Source: BRH-c25 sp035417425 (GTDB lineage: Bacteria; Bacillota; Clostridia; Lutisporales; Lutisporaceae). From it: DNA of 29,020 bases. Below, piece after piece: positions 8,078 through 15,842 of the stretch (positions within the stretch are counted from its first letter, which is position 1; each line of letters opens with the position of its first letter). The notes beneath the pieces are model-generated. The model was not told where the DNA came from, ran no database searches, and saw only the letters and a program-made list of their open reading frames with translations. A program made the translations under genes and the position numbers. The DNA lies in NCBI GenBank assembly GCA_035417425.1, contig DAOLPD010000016.1, forward strand, positions 1 to 29,020, read 5' to 3'.

Positions 8078-9925
8078 ATGAAAAAAAATAAACTTTTTCT
8101 GGCTAATATTCTTGTTATTATTATATTGCTTTCAGGATGTTCGGCTGATATAAGCTCCGGTGATTCAGGCATTGATAGCGGCATTTTGGATCTGACAGCC
8201 TGGGATTTCGATTCCGGCAATAATATTAAGCTTGATGGTGAATGGGAATTTTACTGGAGTAAATTGCTGACCTATGAAGAAATAAAAAATGAAAAGCCCG
8301 ACCTGTATGCAGAAGTTCCGAATGCATGGAATACATACACCCTGAATGGGGCTGCACTGCCCGGGGCAGGCTATGCTACTTACAGGCTGCATGTCAGGAC
8401 AAGCCTTCCAAAAGGAACCCTTATGGGACTCAGGTCTTATGCATTCTCCAGCGCATATAAGCTGTTCATCAACGATAAGCTGATCGCTTCCAATGGCAGG
8501 GTGGCAGTGACAGCTGAGGAGGAATCCGGAGAATACAGGCCCCAGGCCGTAATATTTGAGATACCTGCCGAAGAGTTTGACATTATCATTCAAGTGTCAA
8601 ATTTTCATTACGCCAGGGGTGGTTTCTGGTATAGCATGTATCTGGGTTCCGACAGGAATATTCTGAACCTCAATGATATAATCATGGGGAAGGAGATCTT
8701 TCTCATTGGTGCATTGCTGATTATCGCCTTATTCTATTTTGCGGTTTTCATACTGAGAAAAGAATTGCGTTATACCTTATATTTTTCATTGTTTTGCTTT
8801 ACTGCGGCAATTGCAATAGACATGGTAGGGCAATATCTGATACCGAGAGCTATTCCGGGTATGGATTTAAGCACTGTAATACTTATCTGGTATTCTTCCG
8901 GTGTATGGATTATGTTTTTATTAATACTATATGTACATGAGCTTTTTACATCCAGGATTTCTACTATAATTAAGAATATATTTCTGGGCTATGCAGTTAT
9001 TTTTCAGGTTCTCTATATTCTTACCAACCCTGTCTTTTATTCAAGAACCGGCTATGTCTGCAATATGATAGAGATTGTAGGGTATTTGTGCACTGTTGTA
9101 ATTACGGCAATCGGCATGAGAAATGGAAACAAAAGCGGCTGGATGAACGTCATCAGCATGGTTATTGCATTTGCAGCATATACCCATGATATACTGTACT
9201 GGACAAATCTAATCAGAAACGATTTTGGTGAAGTGTTCTATTTGGGTTTGTTTTTATTTATTTTTATCCAGATGGTAATACAGGCGCAGAGGATCAAGCT
9301 GTTCCATGACAATGAAATTGCAGCTGAACTGTCATTCCTTCAGGCTCAAATCAAACCCCATTTCCTGTATAATACCTTGAACACCTTTGTATCTATGTCG
9401 TATTTCGACATGGACAAGGCCAGAAGCCTGCTTACGGATTTAAGCCACTACCTTAGAAGAAGCTTTGATTTTAAAGACCTAAGCCAGTTTGTACCCTTAA
9501 AGAATGAAATAGAATTGGCAAAAGCTTATGTTGAGATAGAAAAAGCCCGTTTTGAAGAGCGGCTTGAGGTAGTCTTTGATGTGCCGGAGGACTTGGAGGT
9601 AAACGTTCCAAGGCTTATGCTGCAGCCGCTGATAGAAAATGCGATAATACACGGAATACTGCCTAAGCCGGAGGGAGGGAAAATTGATATTCTGGTAAAG
9701 CAGGAAGCCAAGCAGCTTGTTTTTCAGGTAAAGGACAATGGGATAGGGATGGATACAAAAAAGCTGCTTAATACTCTACGGCAGGAAAAGAGAAATAGTG
9801 TAGGAATTGCCAATATCGACAGCAGGCTTAAAAAGCTTTACGGGAAGGGGCTAGAATTTAAGAGCAGTCTTGGGGCGGGTACTGAGGTGGCCTGGAATAT
9901 TCCGCTTAATGGCAGGAGGAATTGA
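8078..9925 (+). CDS. 7TMR-DISM sensor histidine kinase (LytS/YesM-type catalytic core)
   Basis: A 615-residue membrane kinase. The N-terminus is a lipoprotein-type signal, with a hydrophobic run then LLSGC (C21). Residues ~35-195 form an extracellular beta-sandwich sensor (LDGEWEFYW, YRLHVRTSLPKG) typical of 7TMR-DISM receptors. About seven membrane segments follow (~205-400). The His_kinase domain has H428 in QAQIKPHFLYNTLN; the ATP-binding domain has the N-box QPLIENAIIHG (~516-526) and DNGIGM (~553-558). It should sense an extracellular ligand, possibly a carbohydrate, and phosphorylate the regulator encoded 3 nt downstream. A lipobox on a polytopic kinase is unusual. Start ATG follows GATGAGG. 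Confidence 0.9.
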   Translation: MKKNKLFLANILVIIILLSGCSADISSGDSGIDSGILDLTAWDFDSGNNIKLDGEWEFYWSKLLTYEEIKNEKPDLYAEVPNAWNTYTLNGAALPGAGYATYRLHVRTSLPKGTLMGLRSYAFSSAYKLFINDKLIASNGRVAVTAEEESGEYRPQAVIFEIPAEEFDIIIQVSNFHYARGGFWYSMYLGSDRNILNLNDIIMGKEIFLIGALLIIALFYFAVFILRKELRYTLYFSLFCFTAAIAIDMVGQYLIPRAIPGMDLSTVILIWYSSGVWIMFLLILYVHELFTSRISTIIKNIFLGYAVIFQVLYILTNPVFYSRTGYVCNMIEIVGYLCTVVITAIGMRNGNKSGWMNVISMVIAFAAYTHDILYWTNLIRNDFGEVFYLGLFLFIFIQMVIQAQRIKLFHDNEIAAELSFLQAQIKPHFLYNTLNTFVSMSYFDMDKARSLLTDLSHYLRRSFDFKDLSQFVPLKNEIELAKAYVEIEKARFEERLEVVFDVPEDLEVNVPRLMLQPLIENAIIHGILPKPEGGKIDILVKQEAKQLVFQVKDNGIGMDTKKLLNTLRQEKRNSVGIANIDSRLKKLYGKGLEFKSSLGAGTEVAWNIPLNGRRN

Positions 9926-9928
9926 TAT

Positions 9929-11032
9929 ATGATTAAAGCAGTTTTGATTGATGATGAAAGGCCGGCGCTGAGGGGGCTTGAGCATTTATTAAGAAATTAC
10001 CCGATGATAGAGATAGCGGGTATGTTTACAAATCCTCTCGAAGCAATGGAAAAGATAGATAAAATAGAACCCCGTGCGGTATTCCTTGATATCAACATGC
10101 CGCAGCTGAAGGGGATTGATGCGGCATCGGAAATACTGGACCGGTGCCCTGACTGTGATATTATTTTTATTACGGCTTATGACCAGTATGCAGTTGAAGC
10201 TTTTGAACTGCATGCCCTGGATTATGTTTTGAAGCCGGTTTCCGCAGAACGGTTTGACAAGACGGTGCAAAGGATTATAGAAAGGCAGAAGTATACTATA
10301 CCTAAAAAGGGTGAAGAAAAGCTCACTATAAAGGCCTTCGGAAGGTTCAGGATTGGTTGGGAAGAGCAGGATCCGATCAAGTGGAGAACAGAAAAAACAA
10401 AGGAGCTGTTTGCTTTTTTACTGCATAATTCGGGCAGGGTTATCACCAAGGATGAAATACTTGAAGCTGTTTATTCTGATGCAGATCCGGAAAAGTCGGT
10501 GCATCAGCTTCATAACGGAATCTATTATATAAAGAAAACCCTTCAGGAATACGGTATAGATAAAAAGCATATCGCTATAGAAGGCAACTACATAATGCGG
10601 CTGGGTGATGCGGAAACGGATTCTCTGCTGTTTGAAGAGCGTTTTAAGGAAATCAAAACAGCTGAAGAGAGCCGCACAATACTGGAGAAGCTGGAAGGCC
10701 TATATACAGGTGACTATTTTGAAGACGGGGATTGGATATGGGCTGAAGCAAAACGTGAACAGCTGAGAATGAAGTATTCGAACGCCATGCTGCTGCTGTC
10801 CGATGGATACTTGAAAGAAGGAAGCTTCAGCAAAGCCGAAGTGCTGCTGCGAAAAATATATGTGAAGGACCCATATTTTGAAGATGCGACATCACTTCTG
10901 CTCAGACTGTATTTGAATATGAACAGAAGGAATGATGCCGTCAAGCATTACCGCGAGTATGAAAAGATATTATCAGGGGAGCTTGGAATATCGCCGTCGC
11001 CGGAAATCCGGAAAATTATGAAGGAATTATAA
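9929..11032 (+). CDS. SARP-type response regulator (receiver, winged helix, BTAD)
   Basis: A 367-residue regulator. The receiver domain (1-120) has acidic D8-D9, phospho-acceptor D54 in VFLDINMP, T82 in FITAYDQ and K102 in YVLKPVS, so it looks functional. Residues ~135-225 are an OmpR-like winged helix (IKAFGRFRI, WRTEKTKELFAFLLHNSGRV, LHNGIYYIKKTL). The C-terminal ~130 residues are a helical bacterial transcriptional activation domain (YFEDGDWIWAEAKREQLRMK, then repeats resembling TPR). Ribosome binding site AGGAGGA lies within the end of the kinase gene, giving an operon. It probably activates genes for carbohydrate or cell-surface functions; targets are not visible here. Confidence 0.9.
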   Translation: MIKAVLIDDERPALRGLEHLLRNYPMIEIAGMFTNPLEAMEKIDKIEPRAVFLDINMPQLKGIDAASEILDRCPDCDIIFITAYDQYAVEAFELHALDYVLKPVSAERFDKTVQRIIERQKYTIPKKGEEKLTIKAFGRFRIGWEEQDPIKWRTEKTKELFAFLLHNSGRVITKDEILEAVYSDADPEKSVHQLHNGIYYIKKTLQEYGIDKKHIAIEGNYIMRLGDAETDSLLFEERFKEIKTAEESRTILEKLEGLYTGDYFEDGDWIWAEAKREQLRMKYSNAMLLLSDGYLKEGSFSKAEVLLRKIYVKDPYFEDATSLLLRLYLNMNRRNDAVKHYREYEKILSGELGISPSPEIRKIMKEL

Positions 11033-11057
11033 TTAAGAAAAAAAGATGCAGAAACTG

Positions 11058-11092
11058 CACACTCTTAACAAATACAGAGTGTGTATTTTTTT
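11058..11092 (+). terminator. Rho-independent terminator after the two-component operon
   Basis: The stem CACACTCT (11058-11065) pairs with AGAGTGTG (11076-11083), followed by TATTTTTTT. It lies 25 nt past the regulator stop. Confidence 0.8.
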
Positions 11093-11181
11093 GTCGCTTT
11101 TTAAAGGTTATGGGAGAATTTTGGGAGAACTTCCTGATAATATTTCATTATATTGAATCCTTCAGGATGGGGGTGCACTTT

Positions 11182-11523
11182 ATGAATGTGTATGTGCTGG
11201 ACAATAAAAGCGAAAGCCTTAAGCGTATGCTTGAATGCCTGTCCGATAACAAGAGGATCTCAGAGGTTGAAGTATTCGAAGATTATGACCTGTTTATCGT
11301 AAAGGTTATCAAGTCTAATCCGGCTTTATGCATAATCCGGTTGGGATGTGAAGAAATACCCGGTTTAAAAGCGGCAAGAATGGTTAAGATGGTCAATAGT
11401 AATATACGGGTGGTTTTTATCTCAGAGAGCCGGGATTATGCTCTTGATGCATTTGAAATCGGAGCAAACGGATACCTGCTGGGCGCTGCTGATAAAAAGA
11501 CCCTCGATAAGTGCCTGGAATAA
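11182..11523 (+). CDS. Degenerate receiver-domain protein
   Basis: A 113-residue single-domain protein with a CheY-like layout: VYVLDNKSESLKRM, CIIRLGCEEIPGLKAARM, VVFISESRDYALDAF and GANGYLLGAADKK. The usual phospho-acceptor Asp after the third strand is Arg (IIRLG), and the conserved Lys before the last helix is Gly, so it should not be phosphorylated in the normal way. ATG 11182 is preferred over ATG 11110 because GGGGGTG precedes it and the domain begins there. No output domain is present. It may be a protein-interaction partner of the nearby kinase or regulator, or a relic of a duplicated regulator; both are inference. Confidence 0.65.
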   Translation: MNVYVLDNKSESLKRMLECLSDNKRISEVEVFEDYDLFIVKVIKSNPALCIIRLGCEEIPGLKAARMVKMVNSNIRVVFISESRDYALDAFEIGANGYLLGAADKKTLDKCLE

Positions 11524-11622
11524 GGAGCCTTCACCCTGGTCCATGATATACAAACTCTATGGCATAAATCTGTGGAATTGCATATGATATAGTAATTTGA
11601 TTTTTCTTATGGAGGTATAAGC

Positions 11623-12714
11623 ATGGCACAAAAGGGCAGGGCAAAGAAGGTTTTTCCGGGAGGAAACACAAGCAGGGGATTCTACTCATTCTATGACTAT
11701 ATCATACCCGAAGACGCAGAAAGGATATTTGTAATCAAAGGAGGCCCCGGGACAGGAAAGTCAAGCTTCATGAGGACTATAGGAGAGGATTTTCTGAAAC
11801 TGGGATATGATGTAGAGCTTCATTATTGCTCTTCAGATAACAAATCTCTGGATGGAGTGGTGATAAAAAAGGCAAATGTCGCACTGCTGGATGGAACCGC
11901 TCCCCATGTAGTAGATCCCAAACACCCGGGTGCGGTTGGTGAAATACTGAATCTTGGAGGGTATTGGGACGAGTCGCGGCTTGTGAAGGATAAATACTAT
12001 ATCATAAACTGCAATAAGCAGATAAAAAAGCGGTTTGAGAGCGCATACAGGTACTTGGGGGCAGCAAAGGAAATGCAGGACGATATGGAGGAGATTATCG
12101 GAGAAGGAGTAGACAGGGAGAAGCTGAATAAGCTTAAAACGGAACTGAGATACGAGCTGGTGGATGGCGTCAGCACTATTAATAAAAGTGCAGCCGTCAG
12201 GCATCTTTTTGACAGTTCAATAACTCCGGAAGGCTTGGTGGATTATGTTGAAAGCATAATACAGAGCAACTATATCTGCTATTACCTGAAAGGGGGGGTA
12301 GGCACAGTCTCTACTGAGATACTCTCTTTTCTTGCTGATGAATATACCATGAAGGGCTATGGGGTTGAATTATACCATCAGCCTTTAAACCCTGACAGAC
12401 TGCAGACCTTGGTTGTTGAGGGTCTGAAAGTGGGAATAACCATAAATCCCAAAACAGAGATGAAGGCGTATAAAATAATAGATCTGGACGCTGTTATTGA
12501 TGAAGACAAATTCAAGGATAAGGCAGAGCTTCTCCAAAAGGATGCGGAAACATACCTCCGGATGCTGGAGGAAGGTGTCAGGAGAATAAAAATGGCAAAG
12601 CTTATCCATGATGACCTGGAGAAAAAATATGTGACATGCATGAATTTCGAATCAGTTACAGAATTGAGGAACAGAACGGTTGAGAGGATAAAAGGGATAT
12701 TGAGAAATAAATAG
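11623..12714 (+). CDS. Two-lobed P-loop ATPase (PRK06851-like)
   Basis: A 363-residue protein starting at ATG after TGGAGGTATAAGC. The N-terminal lobe has a complete Walker A, GGPGTGKSS (residues 40-48, K46), and family-typical blocks HYCSSDNKSLDGVVIKKANV and LLDGTAPHVVDPKHPGAV. The C-terminal lobe repeats the fold, but its P-loop reads GGVGTVST (224-231), losing the catalytic Lys, so only the first site should bind ATP normally. The family is found in spore-forming Firmicutes; its function is not established. The last 51 bp and the downstream terminator recur at 21582-21700. Confidence 0.85.
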   Translation: MAQKGRAKKVFPGGNTSRGFYSFYDYIIPEDAERIFVIKGGPGTGKSSFMRTIGEDFLKLGYDVELHYCSSDNKSLDGVVIKKANVALLDGTAPHVVDPKHPGAVGEILNLGGYWDESRLVKDKYYIINCNKQIKKRFESAYRYLGAAKEMQDDMEEIIGEGVDREKLNKLKTELRYELVDGVSTINKSAAVRHLFDSSITPEGLVDYVESIIQSNYICYYLKGGVGTVSTEILSFLADEYTMKGYGVELYHQPLNPDRLQTLVVEGLKVGITINPKTEMKAYKIIDLDAVIDEDKFKDKAELLQKDAETYLRMLEEGVRRIKMAKLIHDDLEKKYVTCMNFESVTELRNRTVERIKGILRNK

Positions 12715-12764
12715 GGTAAACAAATCAGAACCTCCGGAGTTGATATACCCGGAGGTTCTGGTTT
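12653..12764. repeat. Direct repeat, left copy: ATPase gene 3' end plus terminator
   Basis: Positions 12662-12713 are identical to 21591-21642 (52 nt), and 12727-12760 are identical to 21663-21696 (34 nt). The stretches between differ (13 against 20 nt). CAGTTAC at 12653 also matches 21582. This is the copy attached to the complete ATPase gene. It may be an attachment site or the duplicated edge of an inserted segment. Confidence 0.85.
12726..12760 (+). terminator. Terminator hairpin after the ATPase gene
   Basis: CAGAACCTCCGG (12726-12737) and CCGGAGGTTCTG (12749-12760) form a perfect 12-bp stem with an 11-nt loop. The T run after it is poor (GTTTG), so termination may be partial. Confidence 0.65.
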
Positions 12765-12835
12765 GCTCCAAGAGGAGGATGGCAAAGTAGTTATTGGAAA
12801 TACATTGGTACTATAAATAATATGGATGTAAATAG

Positions 12836-12864
12836 TTGCTAAAGTATGTCAAGTTTTGTATTAT
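12836..12864 (+). promoter_or_regulatory. Candidate sigma-A promoter for the lipoprotein gene
   Basis: TTGCTA (12836-12841), a 17-nt spacer, then TATTAT (12859-12864). It lies 72 nt before the lipoprotein start in an AT-rich stretch. Confidence 0.4.
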
Positions 12865-12936
12865 TAAGATAAATGTCTGGAACAGTATAACACTTATGTA
12901 AACTATTGTTTAGAATGATATCAAGGAGGAAAACAC

Positions 12937-13644
12937 ATGATGAAAAATGTAAAAATCTTGGCAATAATATTAGCTGCTGTAATGCTGTTTACAATTACCG
13001 GATGCTCTAAGGATGTGAATAATTCTGATGAGGAGGAAGCAGCTGAGGCTGCTGTAATAGATGAAGATATCGATATTCCAAAAGACCCTGATCATGCTCC
13101 TGTCTCAAGGCTTGAAGAAGAGGGAGGAAGTATCGGTCTTACAGCTACAAATTACAATATCACGAATTGGGTAAAAGATGATAAGAAAGTTAAAATGCTG
13201 AAAAAACTCAATAAACAAAAGAAATATGTCACTTCAGAGCATAATTTCATTTATAAAAACTATTTATATGATATGTATGATTTTGTAGCGGCAGTTCCCG
13301 AAGTAATAAAAAGAATAAATTTGGATAATCCACAAGAGGCAGAAACAATAAATATTACAGGGTTAATGCAAGCCGATGGGAGGCATGGCAGTGTATATGA
13401 CTGGATATTTCATGATGGATATGTCTATCTCACAAATCTGGGATATGAAAAGCCGGAAGATCAGCATGAAGATAAGTATTGTGTATTTGTTCACAGGTTA
13501 AATCCGGAAAATGGAAAAGTAGATATGGATTATTATAAGGTTGAAGTGAGGTATGTGGTAAAGAATTATATTCCAGATATTATTAATGACAAATTAAATA
13601 TAACAGGTCTCTGCCAGGATATCCGGGATGGTTTATTGACATGA
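12937..13644 (+). CDS. Putative lipoprotein, probably N-terminal part of a frameshifted gene
   Basis: A 235-residue product with a lipoprotein signal: a hydrophobic core and the lipobox ITGC (C23), followed by an acidic linker (EEEAAEAAVIDEDIDIPKD). Start ATG follows AAGGAGGAAAACAC. The body contains GLMQADGRHGSVYDWIFHDG and HRLNPENGKVDMDYYKVEV, reminiscent of beta-propeller-like surface proteins, but I do not recognise a family. It ends in DIRDGLLT and overlaps the next frame by 4 nt. One extra T in the TTT run at 13632-13634 would give DGFIDMKTKESG and join both frames into a protein of about 430 residues. A true two-gene arrangement cannot be excluded. Confidence 0.6.
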   Translation: MMKNVKILAIILAAVMLFTITGCSKDVNNSDEEEAAEAAVIDEDIDIPKDPDHAPVSRLEEEGGSIGLTATNYNITNWVKDDKKVKMLKKLNKQKKYVTSEHNFIYKNYLYDMYDFVAAVPEVIKRINLDNPQEAETINITGLMQADGRHGSVYDWIFHDGYVYLTNLGYEKPEDQHEDKYCVFVHRLNPENGKVDMDYYKVEVRYVVKNYIPDIINDKLNITGLCQDIRDGLLT

Positions 13645-14246
13645 AGACAAAGGAATCAGGAACATATGAATCAAAAGATGGAGTTCAATTCATTACAAAG
13701 GATTTTATAATAGAACATAAGATGTCACAGTACATTAAATTTGAAGGATTACTGAAGAAAATAGGAGAAGACAAAGAATTTTTTGATGGAAAAGCGAAAG
13801 AAAATAAAGATAAAATATTCGAGTGGAATCCAGAATATATAGAAGTATACGAAAATACTGTTTATACAATAATAAGAGAGTCGACATTAGAATCTCGTTT
13901 TCCATATCTTTATGTTGCAAAATTGGATTTAGAGAAACTTTATAACGGTAATTCCCCGACATTTGAAATAAACGGAAAAACATATTACGGAGAACTTGTA
14001 AAGAGAATAAGCACAAAAGAAGAGAGTGTGGTTATGTGGCATGGTCAAAAACTAAGACCAGACATAGGTTCTTACAAAAGAGACGGAGTTATACAATTCA
14101 CCGTACCAATAAAATTGACGGACAAAACAATTACAAGATACGTAATGGTTAATCCAGAAAATGATGAAGTGAAAATATATGACTCCCTGCGGTCTGGTGC
14201 AGAAGTGATATATGAGAACGGAGCTTTTATAAAGGGCTTATTATGA
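13641..14246 (+). CDS. Hypothetical protein, probably C-terminal part of the frameshifted lipoprotein
   Basis: A 201-residue frame beginning at ATG 13641 within the end of the preceding frame, with no ribosome binding site of its own beyond coupling. It has no signal peptide, yet resembles the preceding protein in composition and style (FEWNPEYIEVYENTVYTII, LYVAKLDLEKLYNGNSPTFE, RYVMVNPENDEVKIYDSLRS), as expected for the continuation of one extracellular repeat protein. No family is recognised. If it is a separate protein it would be cytoplasmic. A sequencing error at 13632-13634 is an equally simple explanation of the split. Confidence 0.5.
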   Translation: MKTKESGTYESKDGVQFITKDFIIEHKMSQYIKFEGLLKKIGEDKEFFDGKAKENKDKIFEWNPEYIEVYENTVYTIIRESTLESRFPYLYVAKLDLEKLYNGNSPTFEINGKTYYGELVKRISTKEESVVMWHGQKLRPDIGSYKRDGVIQFTVPIKLTDKTITRYVMVNPENDEVKIYDSLRSGAEVIYENGAFIKGLL

Positions 14247-14317
14247 TAAAGTGAGAGCACTTCATTGATTTAGAGAAGCAAGAATTAAGATTGTGGATTC
14301 AATGACCTAATGAAAGT

Positions 14318-14400
14318 CTGTGGGTGAATGGAAAGTAAACTCCTTTCTGCAATAATCAAATTTAAACCGGAAAGGAGTTAACTTTTTCATTCACCCACAG
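14318..14400. repeat. Long near-perfect hairpin
   Basis: The left arm (14318-14347, starting CTGTGGGTGAATG) and right arm (14370-14400, ending CATTCACCCACAG) pair over about 30 bp with about two mismatches and one bulge around a 22-nt loop. There is no T run and no clear target duplication, so it is either a non-standard terminator or a miniature inverted-repeat element. Confidence 0.75.
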
Positions 14401-14858
14401 AATTATTTACATTACCTTTTGTTTAGTTACAGAGTACATTCGATGTCATAGATACTTTATGGCTTTTGAATCTTACTTTCTATAAAATTCTTAATCTGTT
14501 CTGCATTCTCGATATGGTATATATTTGTGTAACCGACTGTTAATTAATTTCATGCAAGCACCTCCTGGCTTTGTTGATTTTGAATTCGATATCAATAAAA
14601 ACATTCCTTTTAAAAATTCTCATTTTTATTCGACAAAATTCTTCGAAAATGACTTTTGGTGTTGTTATACAAAAAATCCAATATTTATGGGAATAAAGCA
14701 TCCTCAGTTCTGTAAAATACCTTCACCCCCGTAAGTATTGGACATGAAGCAAAAAATTTGGTAGGATTTTATTGGATTTCTTATTTGGTGCTTTACTTGG
14801 AAAATTATATTCTGCAACAGTAACTGACAAAAAGTATGATTTTAGGAGCATGATTACT
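14401..14858. other. AT-rich gap with decayed coding traces
   Basis: No complete gene is convincing here. A plus-strand frame at 14525-14734 (69 codons, TTG start, no clear ribosome binding site) reads FVDFEFDINKNIPFKNSHFY near its middle and could be a fragment. On the minus strand a short open stretch at about 14463-14530 reads NIYHIENAEQIKNFIESKIQ and stops, resembling the end of a lost gene. No promoter of good quality was seen. Confidence 0.4.
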
Positions 14859-15749
14859 ATGAACCACATCAAAACTCAATGCACAGCCAAGGGCTGCAAA
14901 ACCTGTTCATCGAATCTTTATCTGCTTGCACAACACATCTATGATTCACATATGGGAGATATCATTGATATTTTAAACAGCTTCAGCTATCCTGAAAGAT
15001 CACAGCTTCTCATGTATATTACCGGAATGATGAAGAGGAGTATTGGTGAAGAATCTGATGAAGTATTCCTGACGGATAATAGCATGTCCGGCGATAGTTC
15101 AGTTTTTCTGCTAAATGATTACATAAATCCTTATTACCCTATCTCCAGGGAGAAAAGGCAGTATTCGCTATATCTGCACAATAAGATAAAGGAAATGGAC
15201 AAGGATGTACTTAAGGCTATAGGCCTCACCGATTGCTCCATTGAGGGAGTATTCCTTGAAGCCGCCTTTATGAGAGACTATTGGTACACTGATAAGGAGG
15301 AATTTAACAGAACCCTGAAAGAGTATATTGAGAAAAAGTTTGATGCCTGTATTGACGGAGGAAGTATAGGTTCAGCCCACCCGAAAAATTGGCAGGTTGA
15401 TGTACCCTATCCGCGGTGGATGATGAATGCCAAACCGGATATTGCCGTGGTTGTGAAGAAGGATAATGAGTATAGGCTGCATTTTATTGAATGCAAGTAC
15501 TTTCACGGGGAAGGGAAGTACAGCGGTATGGAAGCTGACAGTAATGAAATTGCGGGATATAAGACTGAAAATCAGGAGAATATCATAGAATTTCTTTGTG
15601 ACCATTTATGCCTAAAGTATAGGGACAGTTCGGGGATGGAGAATCCCATTCAAAGAGGAAAGGTTATAAAGGTTCAGTTTGTTTCCGAGCAATATAATAA
15701 GAAATATGAAAACTATGCAGTTGTTGAGATCAAATTTCTGCTTAAGTAA
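14859..15749 (+). CDS. PD-(D/E)XK nuclease-like protein with N-terminal Cys cluster
   Basis: A 296-residue protein if it starts at ATG 14859 (AGGAG 10 nt upstream); the frame is open further upstream to TTG 14772. The C-terminal third has KPDIAVVV (D194), then LHFIECKYF with E211-C-K213, a PD...ExK active-site arrangement of restriction-type nucleases, and a following helix (GYKTENQENIIEFL). The N-terminus has a C-x4-C-x2-C cluster (C8, C13, C16) that might bind metal. No named family is recognised, so nuclease activity is inferred from the motif alone. It lies just upstream of a WYL regulator gene and may form a functional unit with it. Confidence 0.65.
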   Translation: MNHIKTQCTAKGCKTCSSNLYLLAQHIYDSHMGDIIDILNSFSYPERSQLLMYITGMMKRSIGEESDEVFLTDNSMSGDSSVFLLNDYINPYYPISREKRQYSLYLHNKIKEMDKDVLKAIGLTDCSIEGVFLEAAFMRDYWYTDKEEFNRTLKEYIEKKFDACIDGGSIGSAHPKNWQVDVPYPRWMMNAKPDIAVVVKKDNEYRLHFIECKYFHGEGKYSGMEADSNEIAGYKTENQENIIEFLCDHLCLKYRDSSGMENPIQRGKVIKVQFVSEQYNKKYENYAVVEIKFLLK

Positions 15750-15752
15750 ATC

Positions 15753-15784
15753 AGGTATCGGCCTGTCAGCTTGTTAGCTTGTAT
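15753..15784. repeat. Dispersed repeat, left-half copy
   Basis: It matches 2663-2694 at 26 of 32 positions, and all six differences are transitions. It shares CTTGTTAGCTTGTAT exactly. It lies between the PD-(D/E)XK-like gene and the WYL gene and supplies a candidate -35 box. Confidence 0.7.
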
Positions 15785-15800
15785 TAATACCATATATAAT
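15771..15800 (+). promoter_or_regulatory. Candidate promoter for the WYL regulator gene
   Basis: TTGTTA (15771-15776), an 18-nt spacer, then TATAAT (15795-15800), 42 nt before the start. The -35 box lies inside the repeat half copy. Confidence 0.45.
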
Positions 15801-15842
15801 ATATGTAATTCTTGGCGGAAGTTAATCATTGGGGGGTATTGT

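Noticed and set aside
12378..12785. Minus-strand 135-codon frame across the ATPase 3' end
   Set aside because: Low-complexity Ser-rich translation opposite a real gene, with no start signal.
14525..14734. A real 69-residue gene on the plus strand
   Set aside because: It has a TTG start without a ribosome binding site and unusual composition; reported only as a decayed trace.
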